Notes: generated from the sequence alone by a model not told the origin. A stretch of DNA of 8,142 bases from Deltaproteobacteria bacterium (GCA_026388755.1 JAPLJE010000439.1:1802-9943); one strand, 5' to 3'. Counted from the first letter of the stretch, positions 1 through 7,507 are shown. Numbers and translations: made by a program.

Positions 1-1155
1 ATGGCGCTGAAATCAGCCCTGGATGACCCGCCGGATATCCTCTTTCTGGATGTCAACATGCCGGAGATGAACGGCTATGAGGTATGTCAGCAGTTGATGT
101 CCGACCCTCGCACCCGGGATATTCCGGTCATCTTTATCAGCGCATTGACTGAAACCCTGGATAAAGTCAAAGCCTTTCATGTCGGCGGCGTCGATTATAT
201 CACCAAGCCGTTTCAGTTTGAGGAAGTGCACGTGCGGGCAGAAGTTCATTTGAAATTGGTTCACGCCCGTCGGGCGATCGAAGAAAAAAATACGGAACTC
301 CAGCAGGCGCTGGCTGATCTTAAAATTGCCCAGCAGCATCTGGTTCAATCGGAGAAACTGGCTGCCCTGGGCGTCCTGACCGCAGGCATTGCGCATGAAA
401 TCAACAACCCGGTTAATTTCATCAAGACCAGCGCGCTGGGACTGAGTGCGGATATTCATGATCTGCAAAAAGTTTTGAAGCTGTATGAAGAATGTCGGAC
501 CGAATGCCGTCACCCAACCCTGCCGGATCGCATCGATGCGCTGAAAGAAGAAATGGAATACACCACGGTAACCACGGAAATCGAGGAGTTGTTGGATCAC
601 ATCCAGGAAGGGGTTCGCCGCACGGAGGAGATTGTCAACAGCCTGCGCACCTATTCCCGGATGGATACGCCGGCTGATGAAAAAACCGATGTGCATGCAT
701 TGATCGATGCCTCGCTTGTGGTACTCAAGCCGCGCTACAAAAAAACCATTTCGATCGAAAAATCATACAACCCCGTGCCCGCGCTGCAGGTTCAGCCCGG
801 CAGGTTGATTCAGGTTTTCACCAATATCCTCTCCAATGCCATCGATGCCATCCACGGCAAGGCGGCGCAGCAACAGGGGACGATCACGATCAGAACAACC
901 CTTCAAACGCGGGAATCCGGACCCTACGTTGTCATTGAGTTTTGCGATACCGGTCCGGGAATCCCCGGAGCCATTCGGGACAAAGTTTTTGATCCGTTTT
1001 TTACGACCAAGGATGTGGGGAAAGGAACGGGGCTTGGCCTGTCTATCAGCCTCGGTATTATTCAGGACCATAACGGTCTGATTGAAATTGCCAATATCTC
1101 GGGCACCGGGACAACGGTTTCTGTCCTTTTGCCCCTGGAAAAGGAGGCGCCATGA
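1..1155 (+). CDS. Hybrid response regulator/sensor histidine kinase, 5'-truncated
   Basis: Cytoplasmic signalling kinase whose beginning lies outside the window. The visible protein (384 residues) opens inside a receiver domain: the phosphoacceptor Asp is D17 ([12 protein letters not shown]), with conserved S47 and K69 (TKPF) following, but the N-terminal acidic pair of a receiver is missing. The ATG at base 1 is therefore probably an internal Met, not the start. A helical linker (about 85-118) leads to a histidine kinase core: H-box with H132 (AHEINNP), N-box N275/N279, G1 box D316 (DTGPGI), F-box 330-334 and G2 box 340-347 (GKGTGLGL). All residues needed for ATP binding and autophosphorylation are present. 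There are no membrane segments. Known for the family: the receiver can modulate the attached kinase. The stop overlaps the start of the next hybrid kinase (ATGA), so the two are almost certainly cotranslated and may work in one phosphorelay. The input signal cannot be read. Confidence 0.93.
   Translation: MALKSALDDPPDILFLDVNMPEMNGYEVCQQLMSDPRTRDIPVIFISALTETLDKVKAFHVGGVDYITKPFQFEEVHVRAEVHLKLVHARRAIEEKNTELQQALADLKIAQQHLVQSEKLAALGVLTAGIAHEINNPVNFIKTSALGLSADIHDLQKVLKLYEECRTECRHPTLPDRIDALKEEMEYTTVTTEIEELLDHIQEGVRRTEEIVNSLRTYSRMDTPADEKTDVHALIDASLVVLKPRYKKTISIEKSYNPVPALQVQPGRLIQVFTNILSNAIDAIHGKAAQQQGTITIRTTLQTRESGPYVVIEFCDTGPGIPGAIRDKVFDPFFTTKDVGKGTGLGLSISLGIIQDHNGLIEIANISGTGTTVSVLLPLEKEAP
1141..1147 (+). 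promoter_or_regulatory. Strong Shine-Dalgarno inside the preceding gene
   Basis: AAGGAGG lies 4 bases before the ATG at 1152 and inside the last codons of the upstream kinase. It fixes the start of the second hybrid kinase at the ATGA overlap and supports coupled translation of the two kinases. Confidence 0.8.
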
Positions 1156-3116
1156 CCCCCATAACGTCCATACCCAAAGTCCGTATTCTGTATGTGGATG
1201 ATGACATCGAAAACCTCAACAGTTTCAAGGCCGTTTTTCGTCGCATCTATGACGTCCATCTGGCGGATTCTGCCCAGCAAGCTTTGGATATTTTAAGGAA
1301 AACAGATATTCATGTGCTGATCACCGATCAGCGGATGCCTGGCATGACCGGCACCGAGCTGTTGGAGCGCGCCGCAGCGCTATATCCCGATATCCTGCGG
1401 TACATGCTGACCGGATTCAGCGACTTTGACCCCCTGGTGGATGCCATTAATAAAGGCAAATTGCTGGGCTATTTTTCCAAGCCGATTGATCATGAATTCA
1501 TCAAGTCACGGATTGAAGAGGGGTTAAAGCGCCATTACCTGGAACTGAAAAACCAGATTTTACTGGAAGAAATCCGGCAAAACGAGATATTTCTCACCGC
1601 GATTATCGATAATATCCCGGATATGATTTTTGTAAAAGATGCTGAAAATCTGAGTTTTGTGCGGTTTAACCGGGCTGGTGAGACCCTTCTGGGGTATCCG
1701 GTTGAAGAGATGATCGGAAAGACCGATTACGACTTCTTTTCCAAGGAAGAGGCCGATTCCTACACCCGTAAAGATCGGGAGGTGCTTGAAACCAAACAGT
1801 TGATAGAAATCCCCGAGGAAAGCATTCAGACCCGGTTCCAGGGCTGGCGATGGCTTCACACCAAAAAAATCCCGATCCTGGATGCCGATGGCAATCCCCT
1901 GTATCTGCTGGGGGTGTCACGGGATATTACCGAATACCGCGCGATGCAGGAAAATGAGAAAAAACTGGAAGCGCAACTGCGCCAGGCCCAAAAGATGGAA
2001 GCCATTGGCACCCTTGCCGGTGGTATTGCCCATGATTTCAATAATATCTTGACCTCCGTAATCGGTTTTAGCGATTTGGCCCTGGGATTTGTCGAAAAGG
2101 GATCAGAGTTAGAAGGCTATGTGCAGGAAGTCAATACAGCAGGCAATCGAGCCAAGGAGCTGGTCAAACAGATATTGACCGTTGCCAGACAGTCCAAAAC
2201 CGAGCTAATTCCCGTTCAGATCAGCCTGATTGCCAAAGAGGCCCTCAAACTGATCCGATCCACGCTTCCCACAACCATCGATATCCGGACATCTCTGGAT
2301 AGTCGTGCGATCATTCATGGAGACCCCACCCATATTCATCAGATATTCATGAACCTGTGCACCAATGCGGCTCAGGCCTTGGAAAGCGACAGCGGAATTA
2401 TAACGGTAAGTCTGTCTGATTCAAAGTTGGATCCAGATATCAAGGAAAAACCCTCTGACCTGACGCCGGGGGATTATATCACCATCACCGTGACAGACAC
2501 CGGAAAGGGAATTTCAGAAAAAGACATGGAGTTCATTTTTGAGCCCTATTTTACCACCAAAGAGATTGGGACGGGAACCGGATTGGGGCTTTCGGTTGTC
2601 CATGGTATAGTGAAAAGCTATGGCGGGGACATTTCGGTTCAGAGTGAGATTGGCCACGGATCAACATTTACCATTTATTTACCGGTGATAAAAACTGAAA
2701 TCCGGCGTGAGCCGGAAACCTTCGATACCTTGCCGGCAGGCAATGAACGGGTTTTAATGATCGATGACGAACCAGCCATCGCAACCCTGTGCGGGGAAAT
2801 TCTGACGCATCTGGGCTACAAGGTAACTACCCAAACGAACAGCATCAAAGCGCTGGAGATGTTTAGACACAGTCCGAATGATTTTGACTTGGTGATAACC
2901 GACATGAGCATGCCGAACATGGCTGGAGACCGTCTGGCTGCCGAGCTCATGAAAATCAGACCGGACATTCCGGTGATTCTATGCACCGGATACAACAAAA
3001 ACATTTCTGAAACCCTGGCTGCCGAAATCGGAATTCGGGCACTGTTGATGAAACCCCTGACCAAAACGGGGCTGGCAAAAACCGTTCGAAACGTGCTGGA
3101 CGGTGCATCGGGTTAA
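1152..3116 (+). CDS. Hybrid sensor histidine kinase, REC-PAS-HisKA-HATPase-REC
   Basis: Soluble multidomain phosphorelay kinase of 654 residues. Domains in order: N-terminal receiver (acidic D16-D18, phosphoacceptor D59 in ITDQRMPGMTG, T87, K110); PAS sensor domain about 145-262 (NIPDMIF start, ending GVSRDITEYR); short coiled coil 263-283; dimerisation/phosphoacceptor H294 (AHDFNNIL); ATPase with N-box N401/N405, G1 D449 (DTGKGI), F-box 461-470 and G2 473-480 (GTGTGLGL); C-terminal receiver (D538-D539, D584 in ITDMSMP, T612, K634). All catalytic positions look intact. It has no transmembrane or DNA-binding domain, so the output must go to another protein. The start is fixed by AAGGAGG four bases upstream and the ATGA overlap with the previous hybrid kinase. 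The PAS ligand is unknown. The AHDFNN H-box class with a trailing receiver is common in deltaproteobacteria. The downstream K+ channel gene is close and possibly cotranscribed. Confidence 0.95.
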   Translation: MTPITSIPKVRILYVDDDIENLNSFKAVFRRIYDVHLADSAQQALDILRKTDIHVLITDQRMPGMTGTELLERAAALYPDILRYMLTGFSDFDPLVDAINKGKLLGYFSKPIDHEFIKSRIEEGLKRHYLELKNQILLEEIRQNEIFLTAIIDNIPDMIFVKDAENLSFVRFNRAGETLLGYPVEEMIGKTDYDFFSKEEADSYTRKDREVLETKQLIEIPEESIQTRFQGWRWLHTKKIPILDADGNPLYLLGVSRDITEYRAMQENEKKLEAQLRQAQKMEAIGTLAGGIAHDFNNILTSVIGFSDLALGFVEKGSELEGYVQEVNTAGNRAKELVKQILTVARQSKTELIPVQISLIAKEALKLIRSTLPTTIDIRTSLDSRAIIHGDPTHIHQIFMNLCTNAAQALESDSGIITVSLSDSKLDPDIKEKPSDLTPGDYITITVTDTGKGISEKDMEFIFEPYFTTKEIGTGTGLGLSVVHGIVKSYGGDISVQSEIGHGSTFTIYLPVIKTEIRREPETFDTLPAGNERVLMIDDEPAIATLCGEILTHLGYKVTTQTNSIKALEMFRHSPNDFDLVITDMSMPNMAGDRLAAELMKIRPDIPVILCTGYNKNISETLAAEIGIRALLMKPLTKTGLAKTVRNVLDGASG

Positions 3117-3165
3117 AAATGATTCCCCTTGCTTTCACTATCGAGTGTATCGTATATCCCCAGAC

Positions 3166-4167
3166 ATGGACAGTGCCAGACATCTGATCATATCCGTTCT
3201 GATCACCCTTGCCATCATTTTGTGCGGATCCTGGGGATTCATGGCCATTGAAGGCTGGAGTTTTCTGGATGCCCTCTACATGACCGTGATTACCCTGACC
3301 ACCGTGGGGTTTGGAGAAGTCCATCAACTCAGCCATATCGGTCAAATGTATACCATACTCCTGATATTTGTAGGAGTTGGTTTTTTGGGATATGCGGGTG
3401 CGACACTGATTCGGTACATGATCGAAGGACGGATTCGAATCATTCTGGGGAGGCGGAGGTTGGATAAAAAAATTACCCGCTTGAAAAATCATTACATTGT
3501 CTGTGGTTATGGCCGCATTGGAAGAGTCTTGTGCATGAATCTTCATCAAAAGCCCATTGATATCGTGGTGATTGAAAAAAGTCCGGACCTGATACCGGTC
3601 ATGGAAGAAGACAAAATTCTGTACCTGTCCGGCGATACGGCGGATGAGGCAATTCTCTTGAGCGCGGGGATCGAACGCGCCAAAGGCCTGATCGCGGTTC
3701 TGGGAACTGACGTGGACAATGTGTTTCTGGTTTTGACAGCCAGACAACTCAATCCCAAGCTGTTTATCATGGCCAGGGCGATTTATAAGGAGTCCAAGGC
3801 AAAGCTGCTGGCTGCCGGCGCATCCGCCGTTGAATCGCCTTACGAAGTCGGGGCCGTGAGCATGGCCCACCGGATTATCCGGCCAACGGTTACCAGCTTT
3901 CTGGAACTGGCCCTGACGTATGACCGAAAAGACATTCAGATGGAAGAAATTCCGATAAGCCCTTTATCGGCACTGGCCAACGTGATGCTTAAAAATTCCG
4001 GAATCCGTCAGGAATTCAATTTGATCATTATCGCCATAAAGCAGGTTGACGGGACCATGATATTCAACCCTTCCTTTGAAACCCGGCTTGAACCCGGAGC
4101 CACGGTCATCGCCGTAGGTCAGGAACAGGATCTACAGAAGCTGGAAAAAGTATTGTGTCCGGTTTGA
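3166..4167 (+). CDS. Two-TM potassium channel with RCK (TrkA-N/TrkA-C) domain
   Basis: Ligand-gated K+ channel subunit of 333 residues from this start, close to MthK (336). TM1 about 7-27. The pore helix leads to the K+ selectivity filter TVGFG at 46-50 within LTTVGFGEV. TM2 about 62-84. A basic linker (RIRIILGRRR) leads to an RCK Rossmann domain with GYGRIG at 114-119 and an acidic residue (E137, VVIEKSP) ending beta-2, which suggests NAD(H) or a related nucleotide. The C-terminal part (about 245-333, ending in LEPGATVIAVG) looks like a TrkA-C/RCK-C lobe. Family members form tetrameric membrane channels gated by Ca2+, nucleotides or c-di-AMP; which ligand applies here cannot be seen. The frame is also open from a GTG at 3103 overlapping the kinase end, but those 21 residues are unlike the family and none of the candidate starts has a clear ribosome-binding site. 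The ATG at 3166, just before TM1, is preferred. It is 49 bases downstream of the kinase gene, possibly in the same transcript. Confidence 0.93.
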   Translation: MDSARHLIISVLITLAIILCGSWGFMAIEGWSFLDALYMTVITLTTVGFGEVHQLSHIGQMYTILLIFVGVGFLGYAGATLIRYMIEGRIRIILGRRRLDKKITRLKNHYIVCGYGRIGRVLCMNLHQKPIDIVVIEKSPDLIPVMEEDKILYLSGDTADEAILLSAGIERAKGLIAVLGTDVDNVFLVLTARQLNPKLFIMARAIYKESKAKLLAAGASAVESPYEVGAVSMAHRIIRPTVTSFLELALTYDRKDIQMEEIPISPLSALANVMLKNSGIRQEFNLIIIAIKQVDGTMIFNPSFETRLEPGATVIAVGQEQDLQKLEKVLCPV

Positions 4168-4178
4168 CGGTTTTTTGA

Positions 4179-4210
4179 GAATTCCCCCTGGCCCCCCTTT
4201 TCCAAAGGGA
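4179..4210. repeat. Degenerate intergenic palindromic (REP-like) repeat
   Basis: The gap between the channel and dehydrogenase genes holds a C-rich stretch (GAATTCCCCC, then GGCCCCCC) ending in a small perfect hairpin: CCCTTT at 4195-4200, loop TCC, AAAGGG at 4204-4209. No T-tract follows the hairpin, so it is a poor intrinsic terminator. Elements of the form CCCCCTTT...AAAGGGGG are, to my recollection, frequent between genes of sulfate-reducing deltaproteobacteria. Here the right arm is short, so this looks like a decayed copy. Only one copy is in the window, so repeat status is an inference. Confidence 0.4.
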
Positions 4211-4270
4211 TGCTGCTTTAAGTCAATGATATTGTGATTGTGCTGACAAAGCCTGGTGGGGGCATATGAA

Positions 4271-4275
4271 AGGAG
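4271..4275 (+). promoter_or_regulatory. Ribosome-binding site deciding the dehydrogenase start
   Basis: AGGAG ends 8 bases before the ATG at 4284, an ideal spacing. The upstream in-frame ATG at 4266 has only a loose G-run before it, so 4284 is preferred as the start. Confidence 0.6.
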
Positions 4276-4283
4276 TTCGGGGT

Positions 4284-5354
4284 ATGCAACATCAGGGGGA
4301 TTCTGCCCGGACAATTCTGGTTACCGGTGGTGGCGGTTTTCTGGGAAAAGCCATTGTCCGGCTTCTCATTAACCGCAGGGACAGGGTCATCAGTTTTTCA
4401 AGGGGACATTATTCGGAGCTTGAGTCTTTAGGGGTCAAACAGGTTCAGGGTGATATTTCGAATCCGGTTGCCGTCGAAAATGCCGTGAGGGGCGTCGATA
4501 GCGTATATCATGTGGCGGCGAAAGCCGGCGTGTGGGGGGATTACAAGGACTATTACCGGATCAACACCGAAGGCACCCGCCATGTCATCGCCGCCTGTAA
4601 ATCCTGCGGGGTTTCCCGCCTGATTTACACCAGCTCGCCCAGCGTTGTTTTTGACGGCGGAGATATGGAAGGCGTGGACGAAGCCGTTCCCTATCCCGGC
4701 AGTTATCACGCCGCCTATCCGGAAACCAAAGCCCTGGCGGAGCAGGCTGTCCGGGAGGCGGGAGGCCGTTTTCAGACGGCGGATGGCAGAAGGCAGAGGA
4801 CAGGGAAGATCTGCCCAGCGGCAGGGGAGGGCTTGAAAACCATCATCTTAAGGCCTCATCTGATCTGGGGTCCGGGAGACAATCACCTGGTTCCGCGTAT
4901 CCTTAACCGGGCAAAACGCCTCCGGCGAATCGGGGATGGCAACAACCGGGTGGATGTGATTTACATTGATAATGCGGCCAGGGCCCATCTTCTGGCCGAA
5001 GAGGCTTTGATCAGGCAGCCGGAACTTTCGGGGAATGTCTATTTCATCAGTCAGGGAAAGCCGGTTTATCTCTGGAAAATGATTGATGATATTCTTCAGG
5101 CAGGCGGGCTTTCACCGGTAAAGCGCTCGATATCTTCGAGGGCGGCTTTTCGGATCGGGGCCATCCTGGAATGGTTTTACAAGTCATTTGCAATAAAGGA
5201 AGAGCCGCAGATGACCCGATTTGTCGCTAGAGAGCTTTCAACCTCCCACTGGTTTGATATCCGCGCTGCTCAGAGGGATCTGGGGTATGCCCCGGAAGTG
5301 TCCACGGAAGAAGGACTGATCCGGCTGTCAGCGTATCTGAAAACTCAATATTAA
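4284..5354 (+). CDS. NAD(P)-dependent extended SDR, OleD/3-beta-HSD-like
   Basis: Cytoplasmic oxidoreductase of the extended short-chain dehydrogenase superfamily, 356 residues. It has an N-terminal Rossmann motif TGGGGFLG (14-21), D57 (QGDI), the HVAA motif (76-79), a catalytic serine region in TSSPSVVF (116-123), and the catalytic pair Y145/K149 (YPETK). It is followed by LRPHLIWGPGD (189-199), the VDVIYIDNAARAH segment and a C-terminal ELSTSHWFDI stretch. These segments resemble, from memory, OleD (2-alkyl-3-oxoalkanoate reductase of long-chain olefin synthesis) and the 3-beta-hydroxysteroid dehydrogenase family. No oleA, oleB or oleC is visible, so the substrate remains open (a beta-keto or hydroxy acyl/sterol-like compound is possible). 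Compared with relatives it has about 18-20 extra residues at 162-182, encoded by a repetitive insert. The start at 4284 is chosen from AGGAG; an in-frame ATG at 4266 would add six residues. The stop overlaps by four bases with the stop of the convergent membrane phosphoesterase gene. Confidence 0.9.
   Translation: MQHQGDSARTILVTGGGGFLGKAIVRLLINRRDRVISFSRGHYSELESLGVKQVQGDISNPVAVENAVRGVDSVYHVAAKAGVWGDYKDYYRINTEGTRHVIAACKSCGVSRLIYTSSPSVVFDGGDMEGVDEAVPYPGSYHAAYPETKALAEQAVREAGGRFQTADGRRQRTGKICPAAGEGLKTIILRPHLIWGPGDNHLVPRILNRAKRLRRIGDGNNRVDVIYIDNAARAHLLAEEALIRQPELSGNVYFISQGKPVYLWKMIDDILQAGGLSPVKRSISSRAAFRIGAILEWFYKSFAIKEEPQMTRFVARELSTSHWFDIRAAQRDLGYAPEVSTEEGLIRLSAYLKTQY
4765..4824 (+). repeat. In-frame insert: 7-bp repeat tract between two hairpins
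   Basis: Inside the dehydrogenase gene. A hairpin (GCCGT 4765-4769, loop TTTCAG, ACGGC 4776-4780) runs into five imperfect 7-base units beginning at 4775: GACGGCG, GATGGCA, GAAGGCA, GAGGACA, GGGAAGA. A second hairpin follows (CTGCC 4811-4815, loop CAGC, GGCAG 4820-4824). It encodes a hydrophilic basic stretch (TADGRRQRTGK) between the AEQAV helix and the LRPHLIWGPGD strand, where OleD-like relatives normally have only a short turn. It therefore looks like a small element or expanded repeat that kept the reading frame. The family comparison is from memory and not an alignment. Confidence 0.55.
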
Positions 5355-7507
5355 TCAGGCAGCATGTCGTAGAAATAGAGCATGGTGTCGGATCGGGTGA
5401 TGATCCCGATAATGGTTCCGTTTTCAACGACCGGAAGCCTTCCCACATCGTGCTTAACCATGAGGCGGGCTGCCTGCATTGGGCTTTTGCCCGGCTCAAT
5501 CGTGAGTACATTTGTGCTCATGAAGGCTTTCACCGGTGATTTCAGCCGGTTTTTCCCTTTAATTTTCCGAAAATCCCTTCGGGAAATCATGCCGACCAGT
5601 TTTCCGTCATCCACGACCGGAATGCCGGTGCAGCCTTTTTCCCGCAGAATATGCGCAGCCTGATCCATGGTGGTGTCGGACGGCAGGGTCACCACCGGAA
5701 AGGACATCAGATCGCTGATCTGGACCGAGACCTGCTGGTTGCCTTGAATCAGCTCCAGAATCATGGCTTCAACCGCTTCGGGATTGACGGATTTCAGCAT
5801 GGCGGAGCCTGCTCCGGGGTGGCCGCCGCCGCCCATGCTGTTCATGATCATGCCCATGTTCAGCCCGTCCACATTGCTTCGACCGATGACAATGCAGCGT
5901 TCCCGCTCTCTGTCCGAAAATATGCCAAAGGCGGCATCCACGTTCAGGATTTCCCGGTACATTCGTACCACAACCGCCAGACTGTCCACGTGTCCCTGAA
6001 TATCGAGCTTGTTGACGCTGACGCTGTAGCCGTTGAACCGCAACCTCTCCGCGTTCTGAAGCATTTCAAAGAGAATGTTCTTCTGCCTTTCACCGTAGGC
6101 CGGTCGCAGAAACGATCCCAGAACGTTCAAGTCCGCTTTCTGCTCCAGAAGAAATCCGGCGGCAAACGCATCTTCGGCCCTGCTGGAGGGGAACATGAGA
6201 TTTCCGGTATCCTCGTAAAGGCCGGTCAAAAACAACGTGGCCTGAATCGGGGTCAGACGAAGACGCTGTTCCCGGAGTTCCCGGATCATCAGCGTGATGT
6301 TGGCGCCCATTTCTTCATGGCATTTCCAGGTCGGTCGGATGTCGCCTTCAATGGCGTGATGATCCCAAAGGATGATTTCAAGGCCTTCTTTCTGGCCGAT
6401 TTTGTTGAACCGCTCGATCCGGCTCCAGTTGCTGACATCAACAATAATGATGCTCTTGACGTCATCGATGACAATGTCATCGGGTTCGCGAAGATTTAAA
6501 ATGTCCTTGTGCATGGAAATAAAGGATTTGACATTGGGATTGATGGCTTTGGGAATCACTGGAATCGATTCCGGATAGAGCAGGGTTGCTGCAATCATGG
6601 AGGCCAGAGCATCAAAATCGGTATTTTTATGGGTGGTTACAATCTGCATATCCATTTCCTTGAAAAACTTTTCCGGTTTTCCGATCTTCTCGACTGCATT
6701 GTCGGACATTTCAGCTGGCGCCAAAGCCACTGCAGGGCCATTCATCAGCAGTGCGGATTCCGGGTGTTCCAGTTGCAGGGGGGCGTTATTGCCTGCCATC
6801 AATTGAAGTTTGAATTTTTCAACTTCGGTCTGGCTGTCTATGGTCTTTTTGGCCAGAAGATAACGCAGATAGATGATCCATAACATAATTCCCAGAATAA
6901 TAAGGGCGACAGCCAGAAAAAACCATTTATAGCGCGTGATGGTATCCATTCCCACCTGACCGATATACAGGATGAGATTGGGCACAACCCAGTAGGTAAA
7001 CACGGCCAGAAGCACCAGAAAACCGATGGCAAAAATGTTCAGGCGGCTGATACCGGCCATCAGGGTTTCCAGCCGGTTTCGGGCGATGGGCTCGGGGGCT
7101 CCGGAAGGAGCGCTGCCGGCGATCCTGTCGCCATAGATCAGAGCGGCAAATGCGCGGGTGATAAAACCAAAGAGCAAAATGGCGCCAACCGGAATGCCGA
7201 TGGCTGCCGCAAACCAGGCCCGAAAGGGAAATGGCTCATCTTTGGAAACCCAGTTCACCTGATACTGATCCAGAGGTCCGAATGTTTTTTCAAAATAGTA
7301 TTTATTGAAGCTGCTCAGGTTATTGCCTTCTGACACATGAATGATGTTGCCCCGCTGATCCTTGATTTCAAGCCAGGATTTTCTGCCGGAGTTGATGGCG
7401 GCAACGGCAAATATTTCGAGCTCGATCAAAAAAATGCCCACGGCAATGAGAATGAACAGGGGCTTGTTTTCTCTGAACAAAGATGCCATAGTATGGCTTG
7501 TTGTCAT
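5351..7507 (-). CDS. Membrane DHH/DHHA1 phosphoesterase with tandem CBS domains
   Basis: Inner-membrane protein of 718 residues. Four predicted TM segments (about 16-38, 97-123, 156-180, 193-215), with about 58 residues between TM1 and TM2 predicted outside; basic residues flank the inner sides. A short helical linker follows. The DHH domain has all metal-binding motifs: H293/D297/D299 (HKNTDFDA), D357 (IVDVS), D382-H383-H384 (WDHH) and D433 (YEDTG). DHHA1 carries the glycine-rich GGGGHPGAGSA motif (559-569). Two CBS domains end the protein (about 594-650 and 658-714), likely binding an adenine nucleotide. Known relatives include GdpP (TM-PAS-GGDEF-DHH-DHHA1, c-di-AMP phosphodiesterase) and DHH-CBS-nucleotidyltransferase proteins; this one has neither GGDEF nor nucleotidyltransferase. 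A Mn-dependent phosphodiesterase acting on a cyclic dinucleotide or short oligonucleotide, tuned by CBS ligands and an outside signal, is an inference. The ATG at 7507 has AGGA about eight bases upstream. It is convergent with the dehydrogenase gene and divergent from the 2-hydroxyacid dehydrogenase gene. Confidence 0.93.
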   Translation of the reverse strand: MTTSHTMASLFRENKPLFILIAVGIFLIELEIFAVAAINSGRKSWLEIKDQRGNIIHVSEGNNLSSFNKYYFEKTFGPLDQYQVNWVSKDEPFPFRAWFAAAIGIPVGAILLFGFITRAFAALIYGDRIAGSAPSGAPEPIARNRLETLMAGISRLNIFAIGFLVLLAVFTYWVVPNLILYIGQVGMDTITRYKWFFLAVALIILGIMLWIIYLRYLLAKKTIDSQTEVEKFKLQLMAGNNAPLQLEHPESALLMNGPAVALAPAEMSDNAVEKIGKPEKFFKEMDMQIVTTHKNTDFDALASMIAATLLYPESIPVIPKAINPNVKSFISMHKDILNLREPDDIVIDDVKSIIIVDVSNWSRIERFNKIGQKEGLEIILWDHHAIEGDIRPTWKCHEEMGANITLMIRELREQRLRLTPIQATLFLTGLYEDTGNLMFPSSRAEDAFAAGFLLEQKADLNVLGSFLRPAYGERQKNILFEMLQNAERLRFNGYSVSVNKLDIQGHVDSLAVVVRMYREILNVDAAFGIFSDRERERCIVIGRSNVDGLNMGMIMNSMGGGGHPGAGSAMLKSVNPEAVEAMILELIQGNQQVSVQISDLMSFPVVTLPSDTTMDQAAHILREKGCTGIPVVDDGKLVGMISRRDFRKIKGKNRLKSPVKAFMSTNVLTIEPGKSPMQAARLMVKHDVGRLPVVENGTIIGIITRSDTMLYFYDMLPD

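Noticed and set aside
13..696. Minus-strand open frame of 227 codons opposite the first kinase
   Set aside because: The plus strand carries a complete receiver and H-box here; the antisense product is unlike any family I know.
2956..3870. Long minus-strand open frame (304 codons) opposite the kinase end and K+ channel
   Set aside because: It spans two well-recognised plus-strand genes, its product has no family features, and it is rich in residues expected from antisense reading of a coding strand.
4159..4176. Possible intrinsic terminator after the K+ channel gene (CCG...CGG followed by TTTTTT)
   Set aside because: The stem is only three base pairs and includes the stop codon in its loop; too weak to call.
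4771..4780. TTCAGACGGC, identical to the 10-base core of the Neisseria DNA uptake sequence
   Set aside because: A single copy in an apparently deltaproteobacterial gene, inside a G-rich repeat tract that can produce it by chance; nothing else suggests a Neisseria origin.
5651..6499. Plus-strand open frame of 282 codons opposite the DHH/CBS gene
   Set aside because: It is a shadow of the minus-strand gene, whose catalytic motifs are intact; its translation shows no domain.
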